A stretch of 64,000 bases of DNA from CAMLIZ01 sp036231905 (GTDB taxonomy: Bacteria > Pseudomonadota > Gammaproteobacteria > Burkholderiales > Burkholderiaceae_C): the NCBI RefSeq assembly GCF_036231905.1, contig NZ_JAZARE010000007.1, positions 1 to 64,000 on the forward strand, in the 5' to 3' direction. This document shows, piece by piece, positions 8,017-18,595 of this stretch. A program made the position numbers and the translations under genes. Numbering within the stretch: the first letter of the stretch is position 1; each line of letters starts with the position of its first letter. The notes beneath the pieces were generated by a model. It was not told the DNA's origin and searched no databases. It saw only the letters and a list, made by a program, of their open reading frames with translations.

Positions 8017-9021
8017 ATGGACCTGCTGACGCCCATCCTGGCCAGCCACGTGATGGGCACACCTGCCTGGGCCTGGCTGCTGTTCATCGGCGTGGTGGCG
8101 GCCCTGCTGGCCTTCGACCTGGGCGTGCTGCACCGCAACGAACGCGAGATCGGCGTGCGCGAGAGCCTGCTGCTGTCAGCTGGCTACGTGAGCGCCGGGT
8201 TGCTGTTCGGTGGCTGGGTGTGGTGGCTCATGGGGCCGGACAGCGGCATGGCCTACTACACCGGCTTCCTGATCGAGAAGTCGCTGTCGATGGACAACGT
8301 GTTCGTCATCGCGCTGATCTTTTCGTTCTTCGCGGTGCCGCGGCAGTACCAGCACCGGGTGCTGTTCTGGGGCATCCTGGGCGTGATCGTCCTGCGCGCG
8401 CTGATGATCGGGCTGGGCTCGGTGCTGATCTCGCAGTTCGGCTGGGTCCTGTACCTCTTTGGCGCCTTCCTGGTGGTCACCGGCATCAGGATGTGGTTCA
8501 TGGCCGACCAGGAGCCCGGCCTCGCCAACAACCGGGTGCTGAAGTTCCTGCGTCGCCACCTGCGGGTGACCGAGGGCCTGCGAGGCAACGCCTTCATGGT
8601 GCGCGAGCCCGACCCGCGCACCGGCCGGATGGTGCGCTGGGCCACGCCGCTGCTGCTGGCGCTGGTGATGGTCGAGTTCATCGACCTGGTGTTTGCGGTC
8701 GACTCGGTGCCGGCGATCTTTGCGATCACCACCGATCCGTTCCTGGTCTACACCAGCAACGTCTTCGCCATCCTGGGGCTGCGCGCGCTGTACTTCGCGC
8801 TGGCGGCGATGATCCACCGCTTCCACTACCTGAAGTACGCGCTCGCCCTGGTGCTGGTGTTCATCGGCGCCAAGATCTTCCTGGCGCACTCGGTGGGCAA
8901 GCTGCCGACGGCGCTGTCCCTGGGCGTGACCCTGGGCCTGATCGCCGGCGGCGTGGTGGTTTCGCTGTGGAAGACCCGCGGCGGCAACGCGGGCAGCCCG
9001 CCGACCGTGCCCGCGCCCTGA
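8017..9021 (+). CDS. TerC/Alx-family integral membrane protein
   Basis: 334 residues with about eight to nine membrane helices. TerC-family signatures are present: SLSMDNVFVIALIFSFFAVP and the second acidic motif VEFIDLVFAVDSVPAIFAIT, both carrying membrane Asp/Glu residues linked to manganese or proton-coupled metal movement in Alx/TerC. Length matches Alx rather than the short TerC. ATG 8017 follows CTGGAG at a six-base spacing. It stands alone. The family is tied to manganese export, pH response and tellurite resistance; which of these applies here is not known. Confidence 0.9.
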   Translation: MDLLTPILASHVMGTPAWAWLLFIGVVAALLAFDLGVLHRNEREIGVRESLLLSAGYVSAGLLFGGWVWWLMGPDSGMAYYTGFLIEKSLSMDNVFVIALIFSFFAVPRQYQHRVLFWGILGVIVLRALMIGLGSVLISQFGWVLYLFGAFLVVTGIRMWFMADQEPGLANNRVLKFLRRHLRVTEGLRGNAFMVREPDPRTGRMVRWATPLLLALVMVEFIDLVFAVDSVPAIFAITTDPFLVYTSNVFAILGLRALYFALAAMIHRFHYLKYALALVLVFIGAKIFLAHSVGKLPTALSLGVTLGLIAGGVVVSLWKTRGGNAGSPPTVPAP

Positions 9022-9093
9022 GGCGCTCGGCATTGCGCGCGGAGGCCACGATCGCCGCCCGGCGCGTTGCTCGAGCAGGCGAACGCAAGAAGG

Positions 9094-11355
9094 TCACTTC
9101 GCCAGCGCCGCAACCTCCGCCGCACTCAGCGCGCCCGCAGACACACGCAAGCCCTGGATGCGGCCGTCGAACGACGGATGCGCCCAGTTGCGGCCCAGGA
9201 AGGCGACCTGGTCGCCCACCTGGCGCGGCGACAGCAGGATGTCGTCGGAGCGCGCCACCTCGGTGCCATCGACATACAGGCGCCCGGTGGTGCCGCGCAA
9301 GGTGACGGCCAGGTGGACCCAGCGGCGGATCGGCATGAACCAGGGGGCCTCCAGGATCTGCGCGTCGTTGTGGGTGGCGCCGAAGATGCCGAAGCGAAGC
9401 CCGCGGCCGGCCTTGGGTGCGATGAACATGCAGGAGAACGCATCCCGCCCCACGAAGAACAGGCTGCTGTCCCAGCGCAGCGAATTCGCATAGGCCCACA
9501 TCGACACGCTGAAGTCGTCGAGGTCGCCAAACAGGCCCGACGGCAGTTGCAGGCCCGCCTTGTTGCCGTCGAACACGATGGCCTTGTCGTTGCGGCGACC
9601 CTCTCCCCAGGTGGCACCGTCCAGCAGCTTGCCCTCCACCGCGGTCCAGGTGCCCGCGCTGGTCAATACCGCGGCGACGGTGCCGGTGCCGTTCGGGTCG
9701 TTCAGCGGCATCGACAGGCGAGACTCGCCCGGAACGGCGATGCGCACCACGTTGGAGCCGGCCCTGGGTGCGCCGGTGCCCTGGGCCGTGACCTGGTAGA
9801 ACCACACGCCGTTGGGCGGCATGTCGCTGTAGGTGAGCAGCTCGTTCGCCGACACCGTGCCCAGCAGGGTGAAGGGCCCGCTGGCCCGGGGGCCCCGCTT
9901 GACCGCATACGAGCTCGCGCCAACGCTGCCCCACCACGACAGCACCACGCGCTCGCCGCGCAGCTGGGCCGTGAGGCCCGAAGGCGGCTTCATCGGCCCG
10001 GCGTAGGCGGGCCGACGGTGCGTGAGCGTCGCGTACCACACATCGTCGCTGCTGCCCCCGTAGTTCGGCTCGCACCACTGCACCATGCGCGCCACGTTCG
10101 GCGCTGCCAGCCCCATGCGGTTGACGTAGTGGTTGTAGATGGGTTCCCAGGCATTGCGGCGGTGCTGGAAGGACTGGTTCACCTCGGTCCAGAGCGCCGT
10201 GTGGGGCTGCGACGGGTTGTGCTCGCGCACGTACGGCATCGCGTAGGGCTTGCCGTTGTCGTCGAGCAGGTTGGAGCGCGCCACGTACTCGGCCGCCGCG
10301 AGGAAGCGGTTGTTGTACAGGCCGTAGAGGTCGTCGCCCTGGTTCCAGGCCATCTCCAGCAGGTTGCCGCCCAGCGACATGCCGAGCGTCGAATGGCCCT
10401 GGTCGCGGCCGCTCTCCTCCCACTGCCCGAAATGACCCGGGTGCATGTAGTACACCCCGTGCCCGATGGCGCCGTTGCCGAAGCTCCTGAGCTTGCCGCG
10501 GTTGTTGCCGGCATAGCAGTCGCAGGCCAGGCGATACAGGTCCGGCTGGTCGCAGAACACGCCGATGGCCATGGCGCCGCACAGCGAGGCCATGTCCCAG
10601 TTGGCGTGCGAGCCGATGCGGCCGTCGCTGAGGAAGCTGGACGAGATCGGCGCAAAGACGGTCAGCAGCATCTGCTGGAAGCGTTTCAGGCTCTCCGGCG
10701 CCCAGCCCGGGTAGCTGCGCAGGAGCTCGCCGATCTGCGCCCACTGGTGGCCTTGTATGCCGGCCAGGATGATGAAGGTGTGGTCGTCGTGGGCAGTCGA
10801 TCCCGGCGGCACGGTGCCGACCTCCTTGAGCGTGCCGGCCCAGGCGTCGAGGAACTCCACCGCCTTGTCGGCATAGCGCGTGTCGCCGGACAGCTTCCAG
10901 CGCAGCGTGAGGCTCCACGCGCGCCAGATGTCGACGTACATCGCGTTCTTGCTGTTGTCGGCGCGGTAGACGGCCGGCAGCGGGAAGGGCCGGGTGTCCA
11001 GGGTGGAGAAGCGATCGGCGCACAGCGTGTTCCACCAGCCCGTCCACGGCTCCTGGCCCGCCTTGATCTGCGCGCGGATGCGGGTGAAGTCATCCTCCGT
11101 CAGCAGCAGCCCCGGGTGGCGGAAGACACCGCTGACCGACGCAGGTGCACGGGCCTGCCCTTCCCCTACCGAGAGGGCCGCCTGCGTCTGCTCCTGCGCC
11201 TGCGCCTGCTCGGCGCTGTCAGTTTCGTCGGAACCGGCGCCGCATCCCGGCAACAGCGGCAGCATGGGGAACAGGCCAAGGCCCCAAGCGAATGTGCGGC
11301 GCAACGGATCCGCCAGGTCCTCGCTGCCAGCCTGCTCCACGATCTTCTTTGACAC
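9094..11355 (-). CDS. Lipoprotein alginate lyase-like enzyme with C-terminal LamG-like domain
   Basis: 753 residues from GTG 11355, chosen because AGAAGGGA lies seven bases upstream; the frame continues to 11391 without a ribosome binding site. A twin-Arg-containing hydrophobic segment ends in the lipobox LLPGC (Cys38). Residues about 75-400 match the alginate-lyase (alpha/alpha-barrel) superfamily: GSHANWDM with Asn252-Trp, and GRDQGHS with His321 as candidate catalytic residues. About 440-530 is fibronectin III-like (PPSGLTAQLRGERVVLSWWG). About 560-753 is a concanavalin/LamG fold (DDFSVSMWAYAN, FDGRIQGLRVSAGALS), probably for glycan binding. Substrate is a uronate-containing polysaccharide by family, not proven. 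It is monocistronic. Confidence 0.8.
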   Translation of the reverse strand: MSKKIVEQAGSEDLADPLRRTFAWGLGLFPMLPLLPGCGAGSDETDSAEQAQAQEQTQAALSVGEGQARAPASVSGVFRHPGLLLTEDDFTRIRAQIKAGQEPWTGWWNTLCADRFSTLDTRPFPLPAVYRADNSKNAMYVDIWRAWSLTLRWKLSGDTRYADKAVEFLDAWAGTLKEVGTVPPGSTAHDDHTFIILAGIQGHQWAQIGELLRSYPGWAPESLKRFQQMLLTVFAPISSSFLSDGRIGSHANWDMASLCGAMAIGVFCDQPDLYRLACDCYAGNNRGKLRSFGNGAIGHGVYYMHPGHFGQWEESGRDQGHSTLGMSLGGNLLEMAWNQGDDLYGLYNNRFLAAAEYVARSNLLDDNGKPYAMPYVREHNPSQPHTALWTEVNQSFQHRRNAWEPIYNHYVNRMGLAAPNVARMVQWCEPNYGGSSDDVWYATLTHRRPAYAGPMKPPSGLTAQLRGERVVLSWWGSVGASSYAVKRGPRASGPFTLLGTVSANELLTYSDMPPNGVWFYQVTAQGTGAPRAGSNVVRIAVPGESRLSMPLNDPNGTGTVAAVLTSAGTWTAVEGKLLDGATWGEGRRNDKAIVFDGNKAGLQLPSGLFGDLDDFSVSMWAYANSLRWDSSLFFVGRDAFSCMFIAPKAGRGLRFGIFGATHNDAQILEAPWFMPIRRWVHLAVTLRGTTGRLYVDGTEVARSDDILLSPRQVGDQVAFLGRNWAHPSFDGRIQGLRVSAGALSAAEVAALAK

Positions 11356-11770
11356 GCTCTGTTCCCTTCTCACGCTGTTCGAAGGCGGCACGATAGTGCG
11401 CGCATGTCAACGCTGTCATCGCGCAGCGAAAACAGGAGCGGCAGATGTGCCGCATTCCCGCTTTTCAACAAACCGTTACTGCGCGCCGCCGGCCGCGCCG
11501 CCCTCGGCGCAGCGGGCCAGACGGCGCTCTTTCGAACACTCAGTTCTGCGCGGTGGGCCGCCGATCCACCGTCTCCGATGCAGGCGTGGCGTCGGTTGGG
11601 TGACGTTCACCGCGCGCAGCACGAGCGCTCGCACATCCAGGCGCCTTAGGTTGCAGGCGCCCCGGAAAGGAACGACCGCCTGGCTGCACGATGCGCCGCG
11701 CACTCGCCGCATGAAAAAGCCCGTCGCGGAGGGCGACGGGCCACGGTGTGATGTCCTGCGAGGGTGGTCG
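11356..11770. other. Gap between the lyase start and ssb stop
   Basis: About 415 bases. The ssb terminator (11714-11741) and the lyase promoter must lie here. The short frames on either strand have no ribosome binding site or recognisable product. The octamer CAGGCGCC occurs twice close together (around 11638 and 11657). Nothing else stands out. Confidence 0.5.
11714..11741 (-). terminator. Rho-independent terminator of ssb
   Basis: On the minus strand an 8-bp stem (GCCCGTCG with CGACGGGC, seven-base loop) is followed by TTTTT (11718-11714). It begins 30 bases after the ssb stop. Confidence 0.85.
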
Positions 11771-12277
11771 TCAGAACGGGATGTCGTCGTCCATGTCGTC
11801 GAAGCCGGTGCTCGACTTCGGCGCCGGGGCCGGCCGCTGGGCCGGTGCCCGCGGCGCGGGCGCGCTGCGAGGTGCGCCGCCACCCTCGGCATCCCGGCTG
11901 TAGCCACCACCGCCTTCGTCGCCGCCACCACCACCGCCCATGCCTTCACGGCTGCCCAGCAGCTGCATCTCGGTGGCGATGATCTCGGTGGTGTACTGGT
12001 CGGCGCCGTCCTTCTGCCACTTGCGGGTCTTCAGGCGGCCTTCCACGTAGACCGGGCGGCCCTTCTTGAGGTATTCGCCGGCGATCTCGGCCAGGCGGTC
12101 GTAGAAGACCACGCGGTGCCATTCGGTCTCTTCCTGGCGCTCGCCGCTGTCCTTGTTCTTCCAGTTGCGGGTGGTGGCCACGCTGACGTTGCACACCGCG
12201 GAGCCACTGGGCGTGTAGCGCACTTCGGGGTCGCGCCCGAGGTTGCCGATGAGGATGACTTTGTTGACCGAGGCCAT
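11771..12277 (-). CDS. ssb: Single-stranded DNA-binding protein
   Basis: 168 residues. OB-fold domain (about 1-110; MASVNKVILIGNLGRDPEVR, WHRVVFYDRLAEIAGEYLKKG, VEGRLKTRKWQ), then a Gly/Ala/Pro-rich flexible linker and the acidic partner-binding tip ending DDMDDDIPF. It coats single-stranded DNA in replication, repair and recombination and recruits partners such as PriA and RecQ, both encoded in this window. ATG 12277 has GGAG upstream. It is transcribed alone, divergent from the KaiC-like gene. Confidence 0.97.
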   Translation of the reverse strand: MASVNKVILIGNLGRDPEVRYTPSGSAVCNVSVATTRNWKNKDSGERQEETEWHRVVFYDRLAEIAGEYLKKGRPVYVEGRLKTRKWQKDGADQYTTEIIATEMQLLGSREGMGGGGGGDEGGGGYSRDAEGGGAPRSAPAPRAPAQRPAPAPKSSTGFDDMDDDIPF

Positions 12278-12444
12278 GAGCTGCTCCGAACGAGATACCA
12301 GAAAAGGGCGCAGCGCCGGCGCCGCACGGCTCGACAGCTTACCGCACCGCTCGATGCGTTCCCGGCAAAATTCCCCCGTCCGCGGGGGGCGGGCACACGG
12401 TTCGCCAAGGACCGCCAAAACACATCATTTTTTTGGAGCTCGCG

Positions 12445-13950
12445 GTGAGTGCAGACCTTTCCTCACCGGCCACGCCGGCCTTCGTGTCGTCCGGCGTACC
12501 TGGCCTGGACCTCGTGCTGGGGGGCGGCATCACCCCCAACCGTTTCTACATGGTGGAGGGCATCCCCGGCTCCGGCAAAACCACGCTGGGCCTGCAGTTC
12601 CTGATGGCCGGTGCGCGTGCCGGGGAGCGGGTGCTCTATATCACGCTGTCGGAAACCGAGCAGGAAATCCGCGCGATCGCCGTGTCGCACGGCTGGGAGC
12701 TGGACAACGTCCAGGTGCTGGAGGTGGTGCCGGACGAACAGACGCTGCTGCCCAGCGAGCAGTACACGGTGTTCCAACCCGACGAGGTGGAGCTGGGCGA
12801 AACGACCAAGGCCATCCTGGCGCAGGTGGAGCAGATCAAGCCCGCCCGCGTGGTGTTCGATTCGCTGTCCGAGCTGCGGCTGCTGGCCGGCAGCCCGCTG
12901 CGCTACCGGCGCCAGATGCTGGGCCTGAAGCAGTTCTTCGCGGGCCGGCAGTGCACGGTGATCGTGCTGGACGACCGCACCGCCACCGCGGAGGACCCGC
13001 AGCTGCAGAGCATCGCGCACGGCATCGTCGCGCTGGAGCAATGGCACCCGGCCTACGGCGCGGAGCGGCGCCGGCTGCGCGTGGTGAAGTACCGCGGCGT
13101 CCACTTCGTCGGCGGCTTCCATGACTTCCGCATCAAGCGCGGTGGGCTGCAGGTGTATCCGCGCCTGGTGGCGGCCGACCATCGGCGCATCTCGGCCTCC
13201 GGCTCGCTGGTGAGCGGCGTCGAGGGGCTGGACCAGGTGCTGGGCGGCGGCCTGGAGCGTGGCACCAGCACGCTGGTGAGCGGCGCCCCCGGCACCGGCA
13301 AGTCCACCATCGCGGCGTTCTTCGCCGCTGCCGCGGCCGAGCGCGGCGAGCGGGCGGTGATGTATCTCTTCGACGAGGGTGTGGCCACCTTGTGCAAGCG
13401 CATGAAGGGGCTGGGGCGCGACCTGCAGCCGCTGATCGACTCCGGCCGGCTCAGCGTGCAGCAGATCGATCCGGCCGAGCTGTCGCCGGGGGAGTTCGCC
13501 CATTCGGTGGCCAGCATGTCGCGCGACGAAGGCGCGTCGGTGATCGTGATCGACAGCCTGAACGGCTACCTCAACGCGATGCCGGACGAGAAGTTCCTGT
13601 CCACGCAGCTGCATGAGCTGCTGACCTTCCTGGGCCACCACGGCACCACCACCCTGCTGGTGTCGGTGCAGCAGGGGCTGATCGGCCACATGACCAGCAC
13701 GGTGGACGCCAGCTACCTGGCCGACACCATCGTGCTGCTGCGCTACTTCGAGGCGGCAGGCCGGGTGCGCCAGGCGGTGTCGGTGCTCAAGAAGCGCAGC
13801 GGGGCCCATGAACGCACCATCCGTGAGATGAACATCGGCAGCGATGGCATCCGGGTGGGCGAGCCGCTGCGCGATTTCCACGGCGTGCTCACCGGCGTGC
13901 CGGTGTACCAGGGCACTGGCGATCCCCTGATGAAGGACGCCGCGCGCTGA
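12445..13950 (+). CDS. KaiC-like two-domain RecA-fold ATPase
   Basis: 501 residues. Two tandem RecA/KaiC domains, each opening with the KaiC hook (SSGVPGLDLVLGGG; SGVEGLDQVLGGG) and Walker A (GIPGSGKT 39-46; GAPGTGKS 280-287). Glu residues after strand two are SET in domain 1 and DE in domain 2. By eye, the cyanobacterial KaiC phosphosites Ser431-Thr432 align with Ser423-Tyr424 (DASYLADTI). GTG 12445 is preceded by GGAG at six bases; TTG 12433 is an in-frame alternative without one. No kaiB is present. Seven bases downstream is a hybrid histidine kinase, so the pair probably forms a signalling unit (redox, light or energy state) rather than a clock; role inferred only. Confidence 0.88.
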   Translation: MSADLSSPATPAFVSSGVPGLDLVLGGGITPNRFYMVEGIPGSGKTTLGLQFLMAGARAGERVLYITLSETEQEIRAIAVSHGWELDNVQVLEVVPDEQTLLPSEQYTVFQPDEVELGETTKAILAQVEQIKPARVVFDSLSELRLLAGSPLRYRRQMLGLKQFFAGRQCTVIVLDDRTATAEDPQLQSIAHGIVALEQWHPAYGAERRRLRVVKYRGVHFVGGFHDFRIKRGGLQVYPRLVAADHRRISASGSLVSGVEGLDQVLGGGLERGTSTLVSGAPGTGKSTIAAFFAAAAAERGERAVMYLFDEGVATLCKRMKGLGRDLQPLIDSGRLSVQQIDPAELSPGEFAHSVASMSRDEGASVIVIDSLNGYLNAMPDEKFLSTQLHELLTFLGHHGTTTLLVSVQQGLIGHMTSTVDASYLADTIVLLRYFEAAGRVRQAVSVLKKRSGAHERTIREMNIGSDGIRVGEPLRDFHGVLTGVPVYQGTGDPLMKDAAR

Positions 13951-13957
13951 AGCCTGC

Positions 13958-15472
13958 ATGGAACGCCGAGTCTTTGTTCTCGCCCCCAGCGGCAAGGATG
14001 CCGCGCTGATCGGCAGCGCCCTGGAGCGCTCGCAGATCCAGGTCAAGGTCTGCACGCGCGCCCACGAGGTGGTGGAGCAGGCGCGCGCAGGCATCGGCGC
14101 CCTCATGGTGGCCGAGGAGGCATTGAAGGACGCCGCCTCCCTGCTGCTGCTGCACCAGATGGTGGAGGCGCAGCCGTCCTGGTCGGACCTGCCGGTGCTG
14201 CTGCTGACCAAGCGCGGCCGCATGTCGCCGCTGGCCGCGGGCGCCGTGCTGCGCCTGGGCAACGTCACCGTGATCGAGCGGCCCACCCAGGTGTCCACGC
14301 TGGTGAGCACGGTGCGCACGGCCCTGCGCACCCGCGAGCGCCAGTACGAGATGCGCCAGGCGGACGTGCGCAAGGACATGTTCCTGGCCACACTGGCGCA
14401 TGAGCTGCGCAACCCGCTCGCGCCGCTGTCCAACGCGCTGCACCTGCTGCAGGCCGCGGGCATGGCCGCGCAGCCGCAGCAGCGCTGGGCGGTGGGGGTG
14501 ATGCAGCGCCAGACCAACCAGCTCACCCGCCTGGTGGACGACCTGCTGGACGTGGCCCGCATCACCCAGGGCAAGATCACGCTGCAGAAGGAGCACCTGG
14601 ACCTGCGCGATGCGGTGCATGCGGCCATCGAGACCAGCATGCCGCAGATCGAGGCGATGGAGCACGCGTTCGCGGTGCACCTGCCACCCGAGCCGGTGTG
14701 GGCGCAAGCCGATCGCACCCGGGTGGCGCAGTGCGTGTCCAACCTGCTCACCAACGCTGCCAAGTACACGCCGCGGCGCGGCCGCATCGCCGTGATGATG
14801 CGCACCCACGAGGGGCATGCCGAGATCAGCGTGCGCGACAACGGCATCGGCTTCGCGCAGGCCGAGGCGCCCCGCCTGTTCGAGGTGTTTGCCCAGGTGG
14901 AAGAGGCCGTGCCGCGTGCCCAGGGCGGCCTGGGCCTCGGTTTGTCGATCGTGAAGGCGCTCACCGAGATGCACGGCGGCGCGGTGAGTGCGCGCAGCGA
15001 AGGCCCGGGCCAGGGCGCTGACTTCAGCCTGCGCCTGCCGCTCGCCCTGGCGCCGGCCGATGCGGCTGCCGCGCGGGCACCGCAGCGCCGCGAGCCGGGC
15101 AGCTGCTGCCGCGTGCTGGTGGTGGACGACAACCGCGACAGCGCCGACTCCATGGGCGAGCTGCTCACCAGCTGCGGCCACCAGACCCGTGTGGCGTACA
15201 GCGGCGCCGAGGCGCTGCAGGTGCTGGCCGACTGGACGCCGCAGGTGGCGCTGCTGGACATCGGGCTGCCCGACATGACCGGCCACGACCTGGCGCAGCG
15301 CATCCGCGCCAACGGGCCAGACACCGTGCCGGTGCTGGTGGCCTTGACCGGCTGGGGACAGGCCACGGACATGGAACGCTCGCGCGAAGCGGGTTTTGCG
15401 CACCACCTCACCAAGCCGGCCGACATCGGCGCCTTGCTCGCGCTGGTGGACGAGGTGTCGCGCAGCATCTGA
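13958..15472 (+). CDS. Hybrid histidine kinase with N-terminal pseudo-receiver
   Basis: 504 residues, soluble. About 1-125 looks like a receiver fold (RRVFVLAPSGKDAALIGSAL) whose phospho-Asp position is replaced (ALMVAEEAL), i.e. a pseudo-receiver. Then HisKA with His148 (ATLAHELRNPL), HATPase_c with N box SNLLTNAAKYT and G boxes DNGIGF and GLGLGLSIVK, and a C-terminal true receiver (about 383-504) with VVDDN and phospho-acceptor Asp434 (LLDIGLPDM). There is no membrane segment, so input must be internal, likely via the pseudo-receiver or the KaiC-like ATPase encoded seven bases upstream. No output domain: phosphotransfer partner unknown. Confidence 0.9.
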   Translation: MERRVFVLAPSGKDAALIGSALERSQIQVKVCTRAHEVVEQARAGIGALMVAEEALKDAASLLLLHQMVEAQPSWSDLPVLLLTKRGRMSPLAAGAVLRLGNVTVIERPTQVSTLVSTVRTALRTRERQYEMRQADVRKDMFLATLAHELRNPLAPLSNALHLLQAAGMAAQPQQRWAVGVMQRQTNQLTRLVDDLLDVARITQGKITLQKEHLDLRDAVHAAIETSMPQIEAMEHAFAVHLPPEPVWAQADRTRVAQCVSNLLTNAAKYTPRRGRIAVMMRTHEGHAEISVRDNGIGFAQAEAPRLFEVFAQVEEAVPRAQGGLGLGLSIVKALTEMHGGAVSARSEGPGQGADFSLRLPLALAPADAAAARAPQRREPGSCCRVLVVDDNRDSADSMGELLTSCGHQTRVAYSGAEALQVLADWTPQVALLDIGLPDMTGHDLAQRIRANGPDTVPVLVALTGWGQATDMERSREAGFAHHLTKPADIGALLALVDEVSRSI

Positions 15473-15535
15473 GGCCACGGTGGGCCGGCCGGCCCACCGG
15501 ATAGGATCACGGCTTTTCCGCCGCCACCTCGCCCC

Positions 15536-17410
<1,875 letters not shown>

Positions 17411-17424
17411 ACAGCCCTGAGCGC

Positions 17425-17841
17425 TCAGCGCAGCACCGTCACGCTGACGACATCGCTGTCGGTCACCTGGCCGGCGCCGTCCACCGCACGCGCCAGGAAC
17501 TGCACGCTGGCCGCGCTGGTGGCCGGCATCACCGCATCCCACTCGAACGGCCCGACGCCGTCGCTGCCCAGCAGCACCCAGGCGCCGCCGGCATCGACGC
17601 GGTAGAAGCTCACATGGTCGATGCCGAAATCGTCGCTGGCGGCGGCGGCCAGCCGCACCGTCTGCCCGGCGCCGGCGCTGCTGGCGCTGGCGACCAGCGA
17701 CACGCTGGGCGGCTCGTCGCCCTCGCCCACCCCGATGAACAGGCCGCCACCGCAGGCCGCCAGGGCCAGCGCCGCAGACAACGGCAGCGCCCGGGCCCAG
17801 CGGCTGGCGCGCGCCCACGGCGCTCGAGTGGTCACATTCAT
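17425..17841 (-). CDS. Small lipoprotein with one Ig-like domain
   Basis: 138 residues. Signal peptide with lipobox ALAAC-GGG, then one immunoglobulin-like (bacterial Ig/PKD type) domain: PPSVSLVASASSAGAGQTVRLAAAASDDFGIDHVSFYRVD, ending in DSDVVSVTVLR. Start ATG 17841 has GGGGAAG seven bases upstream. Anchored in an envelope membrane; function unknown. It is divergent from the ECF sigma factor, which might control it. Confidence 0.75.
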   Translation of the reverse strand: MNVTTRAPWARASRWARALPLSAALALAACGGGLFIGVGEGDEPPSVSLVASASSAGAGQTVRLAAAASDDFGIDHVSFYRVDAGGAWVLLGSDGVGPFEWDAVMPATSAASVQFLARAVDGAGQVTDSDVVSVTVLR

Positions 17842-17947
17842 TTGCACTTCCCCGGCGGCCGGTTGACCCCGTCTGCCCGGTTGGAGCGTGTCATGCCGCA
17901 TGGTGTTCCGCCTTCTTTCGTGTCCGCCCATGGCAGACTGCCCCGCC

Positions 17948-18595
17948 ATGATGCCGGAGCCCCCCGCCGACGAAGACGCTGCCCTGATGGCCGCCTTCGG
18001 CGCCGGTGACGCCCGCGCCTTCGACGAGCTCTATGCACGCCACCACCGCGCGCTCTACCGCTTCGTGCGCCGCTCGCTGGGCAGCGCGCTCGCGGCCCAG
18101 GCCGATGAGGTGTTCCAGGACACCTGGCTGCGCGTGGTGCAAGCGCGCGGGCGCTGGCGCGCCGATGGCGCGGCGCGCTTTCGCACCTGGCTGTTCACCC
18201 TGGCGCACCACCGGGTGATCGACCAGTGGCGGCGCAGCGGCCGGGAGTTGAGCCGTGACACGCTGCAGTCCGAGGACGGTGAGCCCTTCGAACCCGCCGA
18301 CACACCCTGGTCGCACTGGCCCGCGCCCGCGGGCGCGGCCGCCAGCCACGAGGAGCGCCTGTTCTGGCGCCACGCCGGCCAGCGCCTGCTGGACTGCCTG
18401 GACCAGCTGCCGCCGCAACAGAAGGCGGTGTTCCTGCTGCACCATGAAGACGGTTTCTCGGTCGACGAGGCCGCCCGCATGCTCGCGCTGGGCTTCGAAA
18501 CCGCCAAGAGCCGCCTTCGGTATGCGATGTCCAAGCTGCGCACCTGCATGGGGGCCTACCTGCCGGCCGACGCGGCGCCCGGGAGCTGGCGATGA
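17948..18595 (+). CDS. RNA polymerase ECF-type sigma factor
   Basis: About 215 residues. Region 2 (FDELYARHHRALYRFVRRSL, DEVFQDTWLRVVQ) and region 4 (LDQLPPQQKAVFLLHHEDGFSVDEAARMLALGFETAKSRLRYAMSKLR) are clear; an acidic insertion joins them. I chose ATG 17948, with 17930 and 17888 as in-frame alternatives; none has a good ribosome binding site. Its stop overlaps the next gene's start by four bases (ATGA), and that gene encodes a one-helix membrane protein, the usual arrangement for an ECF sigma with its anti-sigma factor. Confidence 0.92.
   Translation: MMPEPPADEDAALMAAFGAGDARAFDELYARHHRALYRFVRRSLGSALAAQADEVFQDTWLRVVQARGRWRADGAARFRTWLFTLAHHRVIDQWRRSGRELSRDTLQSEDGEPFEPADTPWSHWPAPAGAAASHEERLFWRHAGQRLLDCLDQLPPQQKAVFLLHHEDGFSVDEAARMLALGFETAKSRLRYAMSKLRTCMGAYLPADAAPGSWR

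Noticed and set aside
11404..11649. 81-residue plus-strand frame between the lyase and ssb
   Set aside because: No ribosome binding site and biased composition without similarity to a known family.
12278..12444. kaiB or kaiA gene near the KaiC-like ATPase
   Set aside because: No frame of suitable length or sequence in the gap or in flanking genes.
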